A DNA stretch of 64,000 nt from Bacteroides zoogleoformans (GCF_002998435.1 NZ_CP027231.1:909001-973000), one strand, 5' to 3'; positions 37,648 to 48,903 are shown, numbered from the stretch's first letter. The notes: generated from the letters alone by a model not told the origin. Numbers and translations: made by a program.

Positions 37648-40266
37648 ATGTTGACTGCAAATGAAATCAGAAACTCTTTCAAGAGTTTCTTTGAAAGCAA
37701 AGGACACCAGATTGTGCCTTCGGCCCCGATGGTGATTAAGGACGACCCCACGCTGATGTTCACCAACGCGGGAATGAACCAGTTTAAGGATATTATCTTG
37801 GGGAATCAGCCGGCAAAAAACAAAAGAGTGGCCGACTCGCAGAAGTGCCTTCGCGTAAGCGGTAAACACAACGACTTGGAAGAAGTGGGGCACGACACCT
37901 ACCACCACACCATGTTCGAGATGCTGGGCAACTGGTCGTTCGGCGACTACTTCAAGAAAGAGGCTATCTCCTGGGCGTGGGAGTATCTGGTGGATGTGTT
38001 GAAAATCGACCCCAAGAACCTCTATGCCACCGTATTCGAAGGCAGCCCCGAAGAAGGGCTGGAACGCGATAACGAAGCGGCTTCCTATTGGGAGCAGTTC
38101 TTGCCGAAAGACCACATCCTTAATGGGAACAAGCACGACAATTTCTGGGAGATGGGTGATACGGGGCCATGTGGTCCGTGCTCGGAGATTCACATCGACT
38201 CGCGCTCCGAAGAAGAGAAGGCCAAAGTGCCCGGAAACCTATTGGTCAACAAAGACCATCCGCAGGTTATCGAGATATGGAACCTGGTATTCATGCAGTT
38301 CAACCGCAAAGCCGACGGCAGCCTCGAAGGACTTCCCGCCAAAGTGATTGATACCGGCATGGGCTTCGAGCGTCTGGTACGCACCCTGCAAGGCAAAACC
38401 TCCAATTATGACACCGACATCTTTCAACCGATACTGACGGCCATTGCCGGCATGACCGGAAAGAAGTATGGCGAAGACGAGAAATCGGACATTGCCATGC
38501 GTGTCATTGCCGACCATATCCGCACCATCGCTTTCTCCGTGACAGACGGACAGTTGCCGAGCAATGCAAAAGCCGGCTACGTCATCCGCCGTATTCTCCG
38601 CCGTGCCGTACGCTACGGATACACGTTCCTCGACCAGAAACAGGCGTTCATGTACAAGCTCCTCCCCATACTGATAGAGAACATGGGTGCCGCCTATCCG
38701 GAGCTGAGTGCACAGAAAGACCTGATAACCAAAGTTATCAAGGAGGAAGAAGATTCCTTCCTGCGTACATTGGAGACGGGTATCCGTCTGCTCGAAAAGA
38801 CCATGGCGGATGCCAAAGCTGCCGGCAAAGCCGAAATCAGCGGCAAAGACGCCTTTACGTTATACGACACTTTCGGTTTCCCGCTCGACCTGACGGAACT
38901 GATTCTCCGCGAAAACGGAATGACTGCCGACCTCAAGGAGTTTGATGCCGAAATGCAACAGCAGAAACAGCGTGCCCGCAATGCGGCAACCGTAGAAACC
39001 GGTGACTGGATTGTCCTGAAAGAGGGTACCAGTGAATTTGTGGGTTACGACTATACCGAATACGAAACCTCCATCCTGCGCTACCGTCAGGTGAGGCAGA
39101 AAAACCAGACGCTGTATCAGATTGTGCTGGACAAAACTCCGTTTTATGCCGAAAGCGGCGGTCAGGTAGGCGACACCGGCGTATTGGTGAACGAGTTCGA
39201 GACCATCGAGATAATCGACACCAAGAAAGAAAACAACCTGCCCATCCACATCGCCAAGAAACTGCCCGAACACCTCGAAGCACCGATGATGGCTTGTGTG
39301 GATGCCGACAAACGTGCCGCCTGCGCAGCCAACCACTCGTGCACGCACTTGCTGGACGAAGCGCTCCGCAGCGTACTGGGCGACCACGTGGAGCAAAAAG
39401 GTTCTTTGGTTACACCGGACTCTCTGCGTTTCGACTTCTCGCACTTCCAGAAGGTGACTGACGAACAGCTCCGTGAAGTAGAGCATCTGGTAAATGCCAA
39501 GATTCGCGCCAACATCCCCTTGACGGAATATCGCAGCATACCTATCGAAGAAGCCAAAGAGCTGGGCGCCATCGCTCTCTTCGGTGAGAAATACGGTGAC
39601 CGCGTGCGTGTCATTCAATTTGGTTCTTCTATCGAATTCTGCGGTGGTACTCATGTGGCTGCCACCGGTAACATCGGCATGGTGAAGATTATCAGCGAGA
39701 GCTCCGTTGCCGCCGGTGTGCGACGCATCGAAGCCTGTACAGGCGCACGCGTAGAAGAACTGATGAATACCATTGAAGATACATTGCGAGACCTCAAGGC
39801 CCTATTCAACAATGCCCCCGACCTCGCCGGAACCATCCGCAAGTATCTGGACGAGAATGCCGGGTTGAAGAAACAGGTGGAAGACTTCATGAGAGAAAAA
39901 GAAGCACAACTGAAAGAAAGATTGCTGAAGAATGTACAGGAGGTTCACGGCATAAAGGTCATCAAATGCTGTGCCCCGCTTCCTGCCGAAACGGTGAAGA
40001 ACATCGCTTTCCAGTTGCGCGGTCAGATTACGGAAAACCTCTTCTTCGTGGCCGGAACAGAAAGCGAAAGCAAACCGATGCTGACCGTGATGCTGAGCGA
40101 TGACCTTGTGGCCGGCGGTCTGAAAGCCGGAAATCTTGTGAAAGAAGCCGCCAAACTGATTCAAGGAGGCGGTGGCGGTCAGCCTCACTTCGCAATAGCC
40201 GGTGGCAAGAATCCGGACGGATTGAGTGCCGCAGTAGACAAGGTGCTGGAATTGGCCGGACTGTAA
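37648..40266 (+). CDS. alaS: alanyl-tRNA synthetase
   Basis: An 872-residue class II synthetase charging tRNA-Ala. The catalytic domain begins with the family motif [17 protein letters not shown] and [11 protein letters not shown]; the editing domain has [12 protein letters not shown] and the metal-binding CGGTHV; the C-terminal oligomerisation domain ends [19 protein letters not shown]. Length is normal and no gaps are seen. Confidence 0.98.
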   Translation: MLTANEIRNSFKSFFESKGHQIVPSAPMVIKDDPTLMFTNAGMNQFKDIILGNQPAKNKRVADSQKCLRVSGKHNDLEEVGHDTYHHTMFEMLGNWSFGDYFKKEAISWAWEYLVDVLKIDPKNLYATVFEGSPEEGLERDNEAASYWEQFLPKDHILNGNKHDNFWEMGDTGPCGPCSEIHIDSRSEEEKAKVPGNLLVNKDHPQVIEIWNLVFMQFNRKADGSLEGLPAKVIDTGMGFERLVRTLQGKTSNYDTDIFQPILTAIAGMTGKKYGEDEKSDIAMRVIADHIRTIAFSVTDGQLPSNAKAGYVIRRILRRAVRYGYTFLDQKQAFMYKLLPILIENMGAAYPELSAQKDLITKVIKEEEDSFLRTLETGIRLLEKTMADAKAAGKAEISGKDAFTLYDTFGFPLDLTELILRENGMTADLKEFDAEMQQQKQRARNAATVETGDWIVLKEGTSEFVGYDYTEYETSILRYRQVRQKNQTLYQIVLDKTPFYAESGGQVGDTGVLVNEFETIEIIDTKKENNLPIHIAKKLPEHLEAPMMACVDADKRAACAANHSCTHLLDEALRSVLGDHVEQKGSLVTPDSLRFDFSHFQKVTDEQLREVEHLVNAKIRANIPLTEYRSIPIEEAKELGAIALFGEKYGDRVRVIQFGSSIEFCGGTHVAATGNIGMVKIISESSVAAGVRRIEACTGARVEELMNTIEDTLRDLKALFNNAPDLAGTIRKYLDENAGLKKQVEDFMREKEAQLKERLLKNVQEVHGIKVIKCCAPLPAETVKNIAFQLRGQITENLFFVAGTESESKPMLTVMLSDDLVAGGLKAGNLVKEAAKLIQGGGGGQPHFAIAGGKNPDGLSAAVDKVLELAGL

Positions 40267-40324
40267 GCGAATGACGGAAAAGAAGATTCTTAAAAGCGCA
40301 TTGATGCGCATTCCGCATAGAAAG

Positions 40325-40365
40325 AACAAAGACTACTCTGCTTGGAGTAGTCTTCGTTGTTTTTG
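40325..40365. terminator. terminator between converging alaS and helicase genes
   Basis: Stem gactactc/gagtagtc extended by aacaaa/ttgtt, followed by TTTTT on the plus strand and A-rich before, so it may act from both sides. Confidence 0.85.
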
Positions 40366-40375
40366 CACATACCGA

Positions 40376-41794
40376 TTATAGAATCTGTTCCTCCGGATAG
40401 TTCACCAGATAGAGTGTTCCCGTAGCCCGGGTAAAGGCGGTGTAAAGCCAACGGAAATAGTCGGGCGTCAAAAGGTCGTCCGTCATATAGCCCTGATCGA
40501 GGAAAACATTTTTCCATTGCCCACCCTGCGCCTTGTGGCAAGTCACGGCATAAGCGTACTTCACTTGCAGGGCATTGTAATAAGGATCGGCCTTCATTTT
40601 CTTCATCCGTTCGCGTTTGGAAGAGACGTCGGCATAATCTTCGAGAACGGCATAAAAAAGACGGTCGTTATCGGCCTTGGGCAAAGCAGGCGCATCGGTG
40701 TGCAAGGTATCCAGCAACAAGTTCACCTCCAATTCAAAGTCGTCACGGTCGGGAAACGCCAGCGTGACATCGGCAAAGCGGAAACCGTACATCTCACGCG
40801 TACGTCGCATGCGCCGCACCACAGCCGTCTCGCCGTTGGCAATGAAATCCATCTCCTTCTCCTTCCCCGTCCAAAAGTAGTTGTTCTTCGCCACCATCAG
40901 CAAATCGCCCGTATTCAGTTCATCCTCCCTCCAAAGTACCTGTGCGCGGATGCCATTATTATAGATGTTTGCCCGCTTGTTGCTGCGACATATCACGATT
41001 GTATGCTCCGGTCCGTCACAATCGTAACAACTACTCAGTTCGTCTATCAATTCATTGCCGGGCAGAACTTTGATATCGGCAAATCCGGTAATTCTGATCT
41101 TAGGCAGACTGTAACCACCCTCCTCCTCTATCAGTTGCCGCAACCGGGTGGCATTCCACAAAATGCCCGACTGCTGTTCCTGACGTACCACCTGTGTCAA
41201 GTCCACCTCCAATACCTCCAGTCCATACCCCCTCAAAGCATCGGCAAACAGAGCCGGGCTCTGCTCTTCGCCCACAGGCGGAAGCTGTGCCGTGTCACCC
41301 ATCAGCAGCAAGCGGCACCCCTGACCGGAATAGACAAATTGCACCAAGTCGTCCAGTAATCGGCCTGTGCCGAACATAGAGCCGGACAAACCTTCATTGG
41401 AAATCATCGACGCCTCGTCTACCACATACAAGGTATGGGTTGTCAAATTATCGTTCACCGAAAAGTTGTCCATCTCATTGGAAAAAGACTGCTGCCTGTA
41501 TATCTTCTTATGGATAGTGAATGCCGGATGCTGCGCATAAGCCGAAAAGACCTTTGCCGCCCGCCCCGTCGGTGCCAGCAATACCGATTTCTGCTGCAAC
41601 AAATCCAGTGTCCGTACCAAAGCGGCAACCAGCGATGTCTTACCGGTTCCGGCATAACCTCGAAGCAGAAAAACCGCTTCATTGCGAGGCGTCAGCAGGA
41701 ACTCCGACAAAGATTTTACCGCAAATTCCTGCTCGGGTGTTGGTTGGTAAGGAAAATTTTCCTTAATTTGCCTTTCTAAATAGTTATTTATCAT
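40376..41794 (-). CDS. RecD-like superfamily I DNA helicase
   Basis: A 472-residue AAA/UvrD-like helicase. Walker A is LLRGYAGTGKTSLVAALV near residues 43-60, Walker B includes YVVDEASMIS, and the C-terminal UvrD_C_2 motif is YAVTCHKAQGGQWKNVFLDQG. It lacks the N-terminal extension of full RecD2 enzymes and fits the compact RecD-like helicases common in Bacteroidetes. It lies alone, convergent with alaS. A role in DNA repair or replication restart is inferred from the family. Confidence 0.93.
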   Translation of the reverse strand: MINNYLERQIKENFPYQPTPEQEFAVKSLSEFLLTPRNEAVFLLRGYAGTGKTSLVAALVRTLDLLQQKSVLLAPTGRAAKVFSAYAQHPAFTIHKKIYRQQSFSNEMDNFSVNDNLTTHTLYVVDEASMISNEGLSGSMFGTGRLLDDLVQFVYSGQGCRLLLMGDTAQLPPVGEEQSPALFADALRGYGLEVLEVDLTQVVRQEQQSGILWNATRLRQLIEEEGGYSLPKIRITGFADIKVLPGNELIDELSSCYDCDGPEHTIVICRSNKRANIYNNGIRAQVLWREDELNTGDLLMVAKNNYFWTGKEKEMDFIANGETAVVRRMRRTREMYGFRFADVTLAFPDRDDFELEVNLLLDTLHTDAPALPKADNDRLFYAVLEDYADVSSKRERMKKMKADPYYNALQVKYAYAVTCHKAQGGQWKNVFLDQGYMTDDLLTPDYFRWLYTAFTRATGTLYLVNYPEEQIL

Positions 41795-41890
41795 TTTTGT
41801 AACAGAAAAAAGTAAAGGGAACTATCGTTTTTAAATTAATTTCTTTTATTTTTGCGGTGCGAATATAACAACTAAAAAAACATATTTATC

Positions 41891-42577
41891 ATGAAAACAG
41901 TATTTAATATCGTTTTAGGCTTATGTGCTTTGGGACTGGTTTACATCTGCTACGCCAGCATCATGGGTCCTATAAACTTTGACAAAGAAAAAAAGCACAG
42001 AGATGCGGCAGTCATTGCACGTCTGATTGACATTCGTAAAGCACAGTTGGAATACCGTACTCTGCACAATCAACAATACACTGCCAGCTTTGACACGCTG
42101 ATTGACTTTGTGAAGAATCAAAAACTACCGTTCATCTTCAAGCAGGGCGAATTGAACGACAAGCAACTGGAAGACGGCTTGACGGAAAAGAAGGCCATTG
42201 CCATTATCAACAAAGCAAAGAAAACCGGTAAGTATGATGAAGTAAAGAAATGGGGGCTGGAAAACTTCAAACGCGACACTTTGTGGGTAGCCGTATTGGA
42301 TACCATCTTCCCGAAAGGATTCAATGCTGACTCCATGAGATATGTACCTTTCGGTAACGGTACACAGTTTGACATGGCCATCAAGAACGATACAGCCAAA
42401 TCCGGCGCTCCTTTCTGCCTGCTCGAAGTGAAGACTCCATACGAAGTTTATCTGAACGGTCTGGATAAGCAAGAGATTGCTAATATCAAAGATGTACAGA
42501 CCAAGCTTGGCAAGTATTGCGGTCTGATGATCGGCAGTCTGGAAACAGCCAACAACAACGCCGGTAACTGGGAATAA
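41891..42577 (+). CDS. conserved membrane-anchored protein of unknown function
   Basis: A 228-residue protein with one N-terminal membrane helix (VFNIVLGLCALGLVYICYASI) and a periplasmic part. The stretch ARLIDIRKAQLEYRTLHNQQYTASFDTLIDFV right after the helix is the style of type-IV-pilin-like or pseudopilin-related proteins. A -7 element TATTTTTG at 41847-41854 lies upstream. DUF3822 gene follows by 19 bp, and rsmD overlaps that, so the three form a unit. Function unknown. Confidence 0.8.
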   Translation: MKTVFNIVLGLCALGLVYICYASIMGPINFDKEKKHRDAAVIARLIDIRKAQLEYRTLHNQQYTASFDTLIDFVKNQKLPFIFKQGELNDKQLEDGLTEKKAIAIINKAKKTGKYDEVKKWGLENFKRDTLWVAVLDTIFPKGFNADSMRYVPFGNGTQFDMAIKNDTAKSGAPFCLLEVKTPYEVYLNGLDKQEIANIKDVQTKLGKYCGLMIGSLETANNNAGNWE

Positions 42578-42596
42578 TCTCCATTCCGACATACGT

Positions 42597-43376
42597 ATGA
42601 TAGAAACGATTGATTTTAATAAGTCAGAACAATATACGTTATCCATCCGTCTCAGTACGGATGGATTTTCTTTTTCAGTGTTCAACCCTCTGGGGAACGG
42701 TGAACTCAGTGTCTTTGACCGTAAAGTGGACGAATCAATTTCTCTCACTGCCAACCTAAAACAAGCTTTCCGTGAGACAGAATGGCTGAGCCGTCCATTC
42801 CGCCAAGTCAATGCACTCATCGCGAGCAAACGCTTTACCTTCATCCCGTTAGAGTTTTTCGAAGACGAACAGGCTGAAATCATCTTCTATCACAATCATC
42901 CCAAACAAGAAAATGAAATCGTGCAATACAATATATTGCATAAGAACAACGTTGTTGTGCTCTTTGCCACAGATAAAAGTATCTGCTCTTTCCTCCGAGA
43001 ACAATATTCCAATGTCAAGTTCTATTCCCAAGCCAGCCCCCTCATCGAGTTCTTCTCTGTCAAGAGCCGTTTAGGCAACAGCCGGAAAATATATGCACAT
43101 CTGCAAAAAGAAAGTATAGAACTGTTTGCCTACGAGCGGGGCCGTTTATTGTTAGCCAACACTTTTGAATGCAAAACAACGCCCGACCGCATTTACTATC
43201 TTCTATACGTATGGAGACAATTCGGATTGGAGCAGGAACGAGACGAACTGCACCTCACCGGCAACTTGCACGACAAAGAACAACTATTGCCCGAACTGCG
43301 AAAATTCATCCGACAGGTATTCATCATGAATCCTGCCACAAATCTTGACCTACAAGCCATCACCTCATGCGAGTAA
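42597..43376 (+). CDS. DUF3822 family protein
   Basis: A 259-residue protein of the DUF3822 family, a Bacteroidetes group usually found directly before rsmD and structurally related to ASKHA-type folds. It starts ETIDFNKSEQYTLSIRLSTDGFSFSVF and contains TPDRIYYLLYVWRQFGL in the C-terminal half. It overlaps rsmD by 10 bases, showing translational coupling. No activity is known. Confidence 0.88.
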   Translation: MIETIDFNKSEQYTLSIRLSTDGFSFSVFNPLGNGELSVFDRKVDESISLTANLKQAFRETEWLSRPFRQVNALIASKRFTFIPLEFFEDEQAEIIFYHNHPKQENEIVQYNILHKNNVVVLFATDKSICSFLREQYSNVKFYSQASPLIEFFSVKSRLGNSRKIYAHLQKESIELFAYERGRLLLANTFECKTTPDRIYYLLYVWRQFGLEQERDELHLTGNLHDKEQLLPELRKFIRQVFIMNPATNLDLQAITSCE

Positions 43377-43906
43377 TCAGCGGAATATATAAAAGAAGAC
43401 GTTTTGACGTTCCTCGTTCTTTCAAAGCACGCCCAACAACGGATTTTGCTAAAGAGAACCTGTTCAATGTGCTATCCTGCAAGTATTTTGACTTTGAAGA
43501 TGATGAAATCTGTGCTCTCGACCTCTTTGCCGGTACCGGAAGTATCAGCATCGAGTTAGTGTCCAGAGGATGCAACCCGGTAATCAGCGTAGAGAAAGAT
43601 CGCGACCACTATATGTTCATCCGCAAAATAATGCAAGAAGTAAAGACCGACAAATGCCTGCCTCTGCACAGCGACGCGTTCAAGTACATCAGAAATTGCC
43701 GACAACAGTTTGACTTTATCTTTGCCGATCCTCCATACGAACTTGCCGGTATAGAAACCTTGCCCGGCCTTATTTTCGACAATGATTTATTGAAAGAAAA
43801 CGGGCTGTTCGTCCTTGAACATGGGAAACAGAATGGCTTCGAGGAACATCCGCACTTTGTGGAAAAAAGAACATATGGCAGTGTGAACTTCTCTTTCTTC
43901 GCATAA
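43367..43906 (+). CDS. rsmD: 16S rRNA (guanine-966-N2)-methyltransferase
   Basis: A 179-residue Rossmann-fold methyltransferase that methylates G966 in the small subunit. N-terminal MRVISGIYKRRRFDVPRSFKARPTTDFAKENLFNVL is a family hallmark, SAM binding is at ALDLFAGTGSISIELVSRG, and the catalytic motif is FADPPYEL. It overlaps DUF3822 upstream. Its stop is 22 bp from the convergent cardiolipin synthase gene. Confidence 0.96.
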   Translation: MRVISGIYKRRRFDVPRSFKARPTTDFAKENLFNVLSCKYFDFEDDEICALDLFAGTGSISIELVSRGCNPVISVEKDRDHYMFIRKIMQEVKTDKCLPLHSDAFKYIRNCRQQFDFIFADPPYELAGIETLPGLIFDNDLLKENGLFVLEHGKQNGFEEHPHFVEKRTYGSVNFSFFA

Positions 43907-43928
43907 AGGTCTGTCCAAACTGAAAAGC

Positions 43929-45368
43929 TCAAAGCAGAGGTGCCATCAGCCTCACCACACTTTCTGCCGTCTTCTGATACCAAGGACGTTTCACCCAGTT
44001 CTTCAGGAACACCTGCACACAGTCACGCTGGTCCTGCAAGAAAATCTCACGCATCTGAAGGGCCGTTTCCTCATCATAGATAAAGGCATTTACTTCAAAA
44101 TTATGTTCAAAACTGCGGAAATCAATATTGGTAGAACCCACAGTGGACAACTCATCGTCCGACACCATCAGTTTGGAATGCAGAAATCCCTTTTTATAGA
44201 AATACACCTTGACACCCGCATCCAATACATCAGCCAAATAAGAGCAGGAGCCTAAATGCGTCAGCCGATTGTCCGCCTTCATAGGCAACATCAGTCGTAC
44301 GTCCACTCCGGCTAAAGCCGCTGTCTGCAAGGCAATCATCACCGTCTCGGTAGGCAGGAAATAAGGAGTTTGTATATAGAAGTATTTCTGCGCTCCGGAA
44401 ATAGCCGTAACCAGCCCCTGCATGATTTCCTTCCACGGCCCTATCGGTTCACTCGTCACAATCTGCGCCAATGAAGTTCCACAATTCTCTATTTTTGGGA
44501 AATAGCGGGCAGAAGTGACCAGAGTACGGTCCACGAAATACCAATCGAGCAGGAATGCTGTTTGCAGCCCATGCACAGCCTTACCCTCCAGCAACAAATG
44601 CGTGTCGCGCCATATGCCCCACGAATATCCACGCATATAGCGTTCGGCCAAATTCATACCGCCCACAAAGCCTATGCGGCCGTCAATCACCACTATCTTC
44701 CGATGGTTACGATAATTCACTTTATTGGTGAAAAGAGGAAAACGTACCTTGAGGAAGCTACGTACTTCGATGCCCGACTCACGCATCTGTTCAAAAAAGC
44801 GGTTGGGGACATGCCAACATCCCACATCATCGTAAATGACACGCACTTCGACCCCTGCACGGGCTTTCTCAATCAGGACATCACGCACCAAACGTCCTAT
44901 GGCATCATCCTCGAAGATATAGAATTCAATATGAATGTGTTGCGCCGCTTTCTGCAACTCGCGCAATAAAGATTGCAGCATTGAAGGGCCCAAGGTATAA
45001 ATTTCTACCCGATTGCCATCGAAAGGGAAAGATTGATTCGTATTTCGGAACATGGATATCAGGCGACTGTATTTTTGGGGAAGCACACATGATTCCTGTG
45101 CCAGATATTCAGCCATCGGTTTCTTCAACAACCTGCTGTAACTTTTCTTACCGATGATACGTACACGACGCTGGCTGCGTCCAAAAAAGAAGTAGAGCAC
45201 CAATCCTACAACGGGGAGAAAGATCAGAACCAATATCCACGCCATTGTCTTCACCGGGTTGCGATTGTCGAGAATGATGACGCCAATCGTTCCGATAATG
45301 GCACCGAAATAGACAATATCAAACGCTACTCCGGCAATCCGGCCGAAAATAAAGTTCCAATCGAACAT
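43929..45368 (-). CDS. cls: cardiolipin synthase
   Basis: A 479-residue phospholipase-D-superfamily enzyme that joins two phosphatidylglycerols. Two N-terminal membrane helices (VAFDIVYFGAIIGTIGVIIL and MAWILVLIFLPVVGLVLYFFFG) precede two HKD motifs: HRKIVVIDGRIGFVGGMN and HSKLMVSDDELSTVGSTN. Start at 45368 is chosen because a minus-strand -7 element TACATTTG at 45394-45401 puts transcription start near 45388, past the first in-frame Met at 45416. Confidence 0.95.
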   Translation of the reverse strand: MFDWNFIFGRIAGVAFDIVYFGAIIGTIGVIILDNRNPVKTMAWILVLIFLPVVGLVLYFFFGRSQRRVRIIGKKSYSRLLKKPMAEYLAQESCVLPQKYSRLISMFRNTNQSFPFDGNRVEIYTLGPSMLQSLLRELQKAAQHIHIEFYIFEDDAIGRLVRDVLIEKARAGVEVRVIYDDVGCWHVPNRFFEQMRESGIEVRSFLKVRFPLFTNKVNYRNHRKIVVIDGRIGFVGGMNLAERYMRGYSWGIWRDTHLLLEGKAVHGLQTAFLLDWYFVDRTLVTSARYFPKIENCGTSLAQIVTSEPIGPWKEIMQGLVTAISGAQKYFYIQTPYFLPTETVMIALQTAALAGVDVRLMLPMKADNRLTHLGSCSYLADVLDAGVKVYFYKKGFLHSKLMVSDDELSTVGSTNIDFRSFEHNFEVNAFIYDEETALQMREIFLQDQRDCVQVFLKNWVKRPWYQKTAESVVRLMAPLL

Positions 45369-45458
45369 AATCCATACTTCGTTTAGCATAAAGCAAATGT
45401 AGATAAAATAGCGCAACTTTCACCACAGATTGAAGAGATTAACATACAGATGCCGGTA

Positions 45459-48359
45459 TCAGAAAGGACGACGTCCACCAAATCCCCGGTGTCCGGGACC
45501 TCCAAAGTCATGCCTGTTCTCCATTTTCTCGCGAGCAGCCTTACCGCCGAAAATGTTCAGCCGATAGATAAAATGAACCATACAATAGCTGTTTACGCCA
45601 TTATAAGAATATACCGAACGACCGCCGGCTGTCAGCGAACGGCTGATATTGCTTTGCTGTTTCAGTATATCATACATTTCGAAACTGATAGTAGCTGCCC
45701 CTTTCAAGAATGTTTGCGCCAGCTGAGCATTCCATATCAACTCGTTGCGATTCATACTTGTATCCGTATAGCCACGACGGCTCTGATTGGAAATATTCGT
45801 GGAGAGGCTCATCTGCCAAGGTAAGTTGACAGTGGTGTTGGCACCATAAGAGAATGTGTAAGGGTTCTGATTATTGGCAGGTGTCAACTTATCTTTTTCT
45901 GCCGAGTAGTTGAAACTCCCGCTCAGGCCCAACTCAAGCCAATCATTGCGATACGAACCGTTCAGACGTTCGCCAAAGTTAAGATTGGTCGTAGTATTCT
46001 TCTGTTCCACCTTCGAATGCGTATCCGTCAAATACCCCACGTTGTTGGCATAGCTAAGGTTCGAAAAAGAATTGATAGTATATTTCTTGTTAGGCAGAGC
46101 CGTATTGAACCCTATTATGCCAAAAGCATTCCAATTACCGTTGATGTTTTTGGGTGTCGTTGTCCACCCGCCGGTATTTGGATTATATACACGGCTGTTA
46201 CTGATGCTGTTTTGAGTAGCATTAAACAGCACATGCGACATGATGCCGCGCTGCTTCTCAGCATTATATGTATTATAGAACATACGCATTTCATGAGTAA
46301 ACGAGGGCTTCAGTCCCGGATTACCCTTGCGGATGTTCAGCGGATTGGAGTCGTCAGTCACGTCAAGCAAGTTCTCCATGCCGGGCTGCCTGCTTCGGCC
46401 GCGATAGAACAGACGCAATTGACTCGTTTGGGAGAAACGGACACGCAAATCAATGTTCGGTGCAAAATTAAACACATTACGTGCCGTATCTATTTTGACT
46501 TTTCCTTTTTCGTAAGACAAATTGGTGTGTTGCGGTTGGAAAGAAAGTCCGGCACTGAGCTGATACTTAGGGCGGATAAAGCGTAAGGCCGCCATGGCAT
46601 CATGGTTATAATAGCGATATTCGGCAAATTTGCTTTGCTCGGCATTCAGTTTGTCATCCGCACCGTTGAAGCCAAGAGGCCGGGTTATCTGATTGATGAT
46701 TTCATCAAAGGCCGGGTTCTCTCCTAACGCTCTATCCAAATCATAGGTCGATTTATCACTCTTATTATACCTATATTGAAACTGATAGCTGAATTGTAAG
46801 AAAGTGGTTCGTGCCAAAGGTTCGCTATAGGTGAGTTGCGCGCTGTAATTATAACTCTTGGTAGGAACGGTGATATAACGCATCAACAAAGCATTATCCT
46901 TCGTCCGATAATAGATATTGGAATAAGAATACTGGTCGCTTTCGGAGTCACTGTATCCAAATCGTCCTCGAAAAGTGATGTTCCGACCATGCGAATTAAG
47001 TTTGCGGTTCAGTTGAAGAGTAGCATTGCCCGACAGGTTATTGCCATTGTTCAAAGAAAGATTATCACTAAGGTTCACCAAGCTGTCGCCAAACAGTTTC
47101 TTCATCTGACGGGCATCGGCCAGATAATTATTCGGATCAACCACCACCAAATAAGGATCTACATTGAACGTGGCTGATTTGGAGTTGGAATAGCCGTCCG
47201 ATTTGCTATAAGAGAAATCGGGACGGAAGATGATATTTGTCATTGTATCCGGCTTCCATTCCAGACGGAAATCGGCATTGAAATCTTGATTTCTGTTGCG
47301 CTGCCGGCTGTTGGAATTCGAATAAGAGTTACCGCTTGTCAGGAAGTTTTCCATACTCCCAATGCTGTTAAGGTCATTGTCTCTGAAGTTATAGCGTGCA
47401 CTGCCACCCAATTCTATCTTATCCGTTTCCGTAGCAAAATTCACCCCCAACTCTTTCGTGGCCGTCAATCCGTTATTACGTCGCCAACGCGGTCCTCCGC
47501 CACCGCCCGAGAAACCTTGATCATTCACATTATTGGCTCCGGCAATCACAGATACCTGCGTGTTTTCGCGGAAATAATTCAGCATGGCACGTCCCAGATA
47601 CCGGTCTTTCGTGCCAGCGGACAAGTCCAGATTTCCAAAGATTCCCTGATTCATACCCTTCTTCACTGTCAAATCGAGCACAGTTTCCTCCTCTCCATCA
47701 TCAATGCCGGTGATACGGGCCAAGTCGGATTTCTTGTCATACGTCTTGAGTTTCTCCACCATATCTACGGGCAGATTCTTCAGACCGGTTTTCACATCTC
47801 CACCGAAGAATTCCTTCCCATCTACCATTATCTTCTTTATCTCTTTGCCGTTTATCTTTACCGTACCTTCATCATCGACTTCGGCGCCGGGCAATTTCTT
47901 TACTAATTCCTCCAGCATGGCGCCTTCCGGAGTACGATAAGCAGAGGAATTGAATGCAAGGGTGTCTCCCACCACCTGCACCTGAGCAGCTTCTGCCGTA
48001 ACCACAGCTTCGGACAGCATCACGGCATCCGTCTCTAATGTCAGTGTACCCACATTCCTGTCGGGCGTGGATTCGGAGAGTTGCAGCGGAAGATATTTCG
48101 TTTTAAACCCGATGTAGGAAACTTTCAGTACATATTTACCGGCTTTCACTTTAGGGAGCGTGAAATAACCCTGCGCCGAACTTGCCACACCCGCCGTTTG
48201 GGTACTGTCAGGCAACGAAAGCAACTGTACGGTGGCCTGTATGGCAGGCTCTTTCGCGTCTTCCATAACCCGCCCTGTGACTGTAATGTTTTTTGTTTGT
48301 GAGAATGCAGACAATACTGCCAACAGGCATAACACCGTCCCAATGATAAATTTCTTCAT
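45459..48359 (-). CDS. outer-membrane beta-barrel protein with carboxypeptidase-like domain
   Basis: A 966-residue outer-membrane protein. A signal peptide (MKKFIIGTVLCLLAVLSAFS) is followed by a carboxypeptidase-regulatory-like beta-sandwich at about 25-110, a plug-like region with KKLPGAEVDDEGTVKINGKEIKKIMVDGKEFFGGD near 140-170, and a long barrel of the OMP_b-brl_3 type. The tail is Gly/Arg-rich (GGPGHRGFGGRRPF), unlike the aromatic terminus of true SusC proteins. No SusD is adjacent. A role in export or import of a small substrate is possible; nothing specific is visible. Confidence 0.9.
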   Translation of the reverse strand: MKKFIIGTVLCLLAVLSAFSQTKNITVTGRVMEDAKEPAIQATVQLLSLPDSTQTAGVASSAQGYFTLPKVKAGKYVLKVSYIGFKTKYLPLQLSESTPDRNVGTLTLETDAVMLSEAVVTAEAAQVQVVGDTLAFNSSAYRTPEGAMLEELVKKLPGAEVDDEGTVKINGKEIKKIMVDGKEFFGGDVKTGLKNLPVDMVEKLKTYDKKSDLARITGIDDGEEETVLDLTVKKGMNQGIFGNLDLSAGTKDRYLGRAMLNYFRENTQVSVIAGANNVNDQGFSGGGGGPRWRRNNGLTATKELGVNFATETDKIELGGSARYNFRDNDLNSIGSMENFLTSGNSYSNSNSRQRNRNQDFNADFRLEWKPDTMTNIIFRPDFSYSKSDGYSNSKSATFNVDPYLVVVDPNNYLADARQMKKLFGDSLVNLSDNLSLNNGNNLSGNATLQLNRKLNSHGRNITFRGRFGYSDSESDQYSYSNIYYRTKDNALLMRYITVPTKSYNYSAQLTYSEPLARTTFLQFSYQFQYRYNKSDKSTYDLDRALGENPAFDEIINQITRPLGFNGADDKLNAEQSKFAEYRYYNHDAMAALRFIRPKYQLSAGLSFQPQHTNLSYEKGKVKIDTARNVFNFAPNIDLRVRFSQTSQLRLFYRGRSRQPGMENLLDVTDDSNPLNIRKGNPGLKPSFTHEMRMFYNTYNAEKQRGIMSHVLFNATQNSISNSRVYNPNTGGWTTTPKNINGNWNAFGIIGFNTALPNKKYTINSFSNLSYANNVGYLTDTHSKVEQKNTTTNLNFGERLNGSYRNDWLELGLSGSFNYSAEKDKLTPANNQNPYTFSYGANTTVNLPWQMSLSTNISNQSRRGYTDTSMNRNELIWNAQLAQTFLKGAATISFEMYDILKQQSNISRSLTAGGRSVYSYNGVNSYCMVHFIYRLNIFGGKAAREKMENRHDFGGPGHRGFGGRRPF

Positions 48360-48465
48360 GCGTTTATTCTTTGTCTATTTCTTAATGGAACATATTTTAT
48401 TCACTGCATCATTTGACAAACTCATGGGCAAAAGGTTTAATGCCCCGCATGACATTTTTATTTAT

Positions 48466-48903
48466 TTATTGTCCGTTCCGCTTAAACAATCTGTCAATCG
48501 TTGCTTTTTTAATTCCAAATTCCAAACAAAGTACATTCAAAATAAGAAAAATGAGGAAAGAAGAAGAATCTACAGAGAGCAAATCACCTTGAGCCACACG
48601 GTAAAGCATGCCGCCAAAGAGATACAAAACCGTCAGGAAAATCGCGTTGCGAGTAGCCTTGTTGCGCAATCTCTCCGTTTCACTGTTTTCGTTCTTTGTC
48701 AGTGCAAAAATAATCATCAGCGCCCCCATCATCATCAAGAGTTTGGAACACTCTTTATAGAACAACAGATTGGCGTCCGTCATTTTTCCCCACATCAGCA
48801 GCAAGAAAGGAAGGAACAACGACAAGGCAATTATGAAATAGCCCAACGGGCGGCAATATACAGGAAGTAAAGCTCTCATCAGATATTCGGTTTTAAAGTT
48901 CAT
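48466..48903 (-). CDS. four-helix membrane protein of unknown function
   Basis: A 145-residue protein with four predicted membrane helices, for example PLGYFIIALSLFLPFLLLMW and LLMMMGALMIIFAL, and a basic C-terminus. It lies 106 bp upstream of the barrel-protein gene on the same strand, so it may share its transcript. The layout recalls small DoxX/DUF4345-like proteins but I cannot assign a family. Upstream, 48904-49156 holds only a -7 element for aroB and no gene I can support. Confidence 0.7.
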   Translation of the reverse strand: MNFKTEYLMRALLPVYCRPLGYFIIALSLFLPFLLLMWGKMTDANLLFYKECSKLLMMMGALMIIFALTKNENSETERLRNKATRNAIFLTVLYLFGGMLYRVAQGDLLSVDSSSFLIFLILNVLCLEFGIKKATIDRLFKRNGQ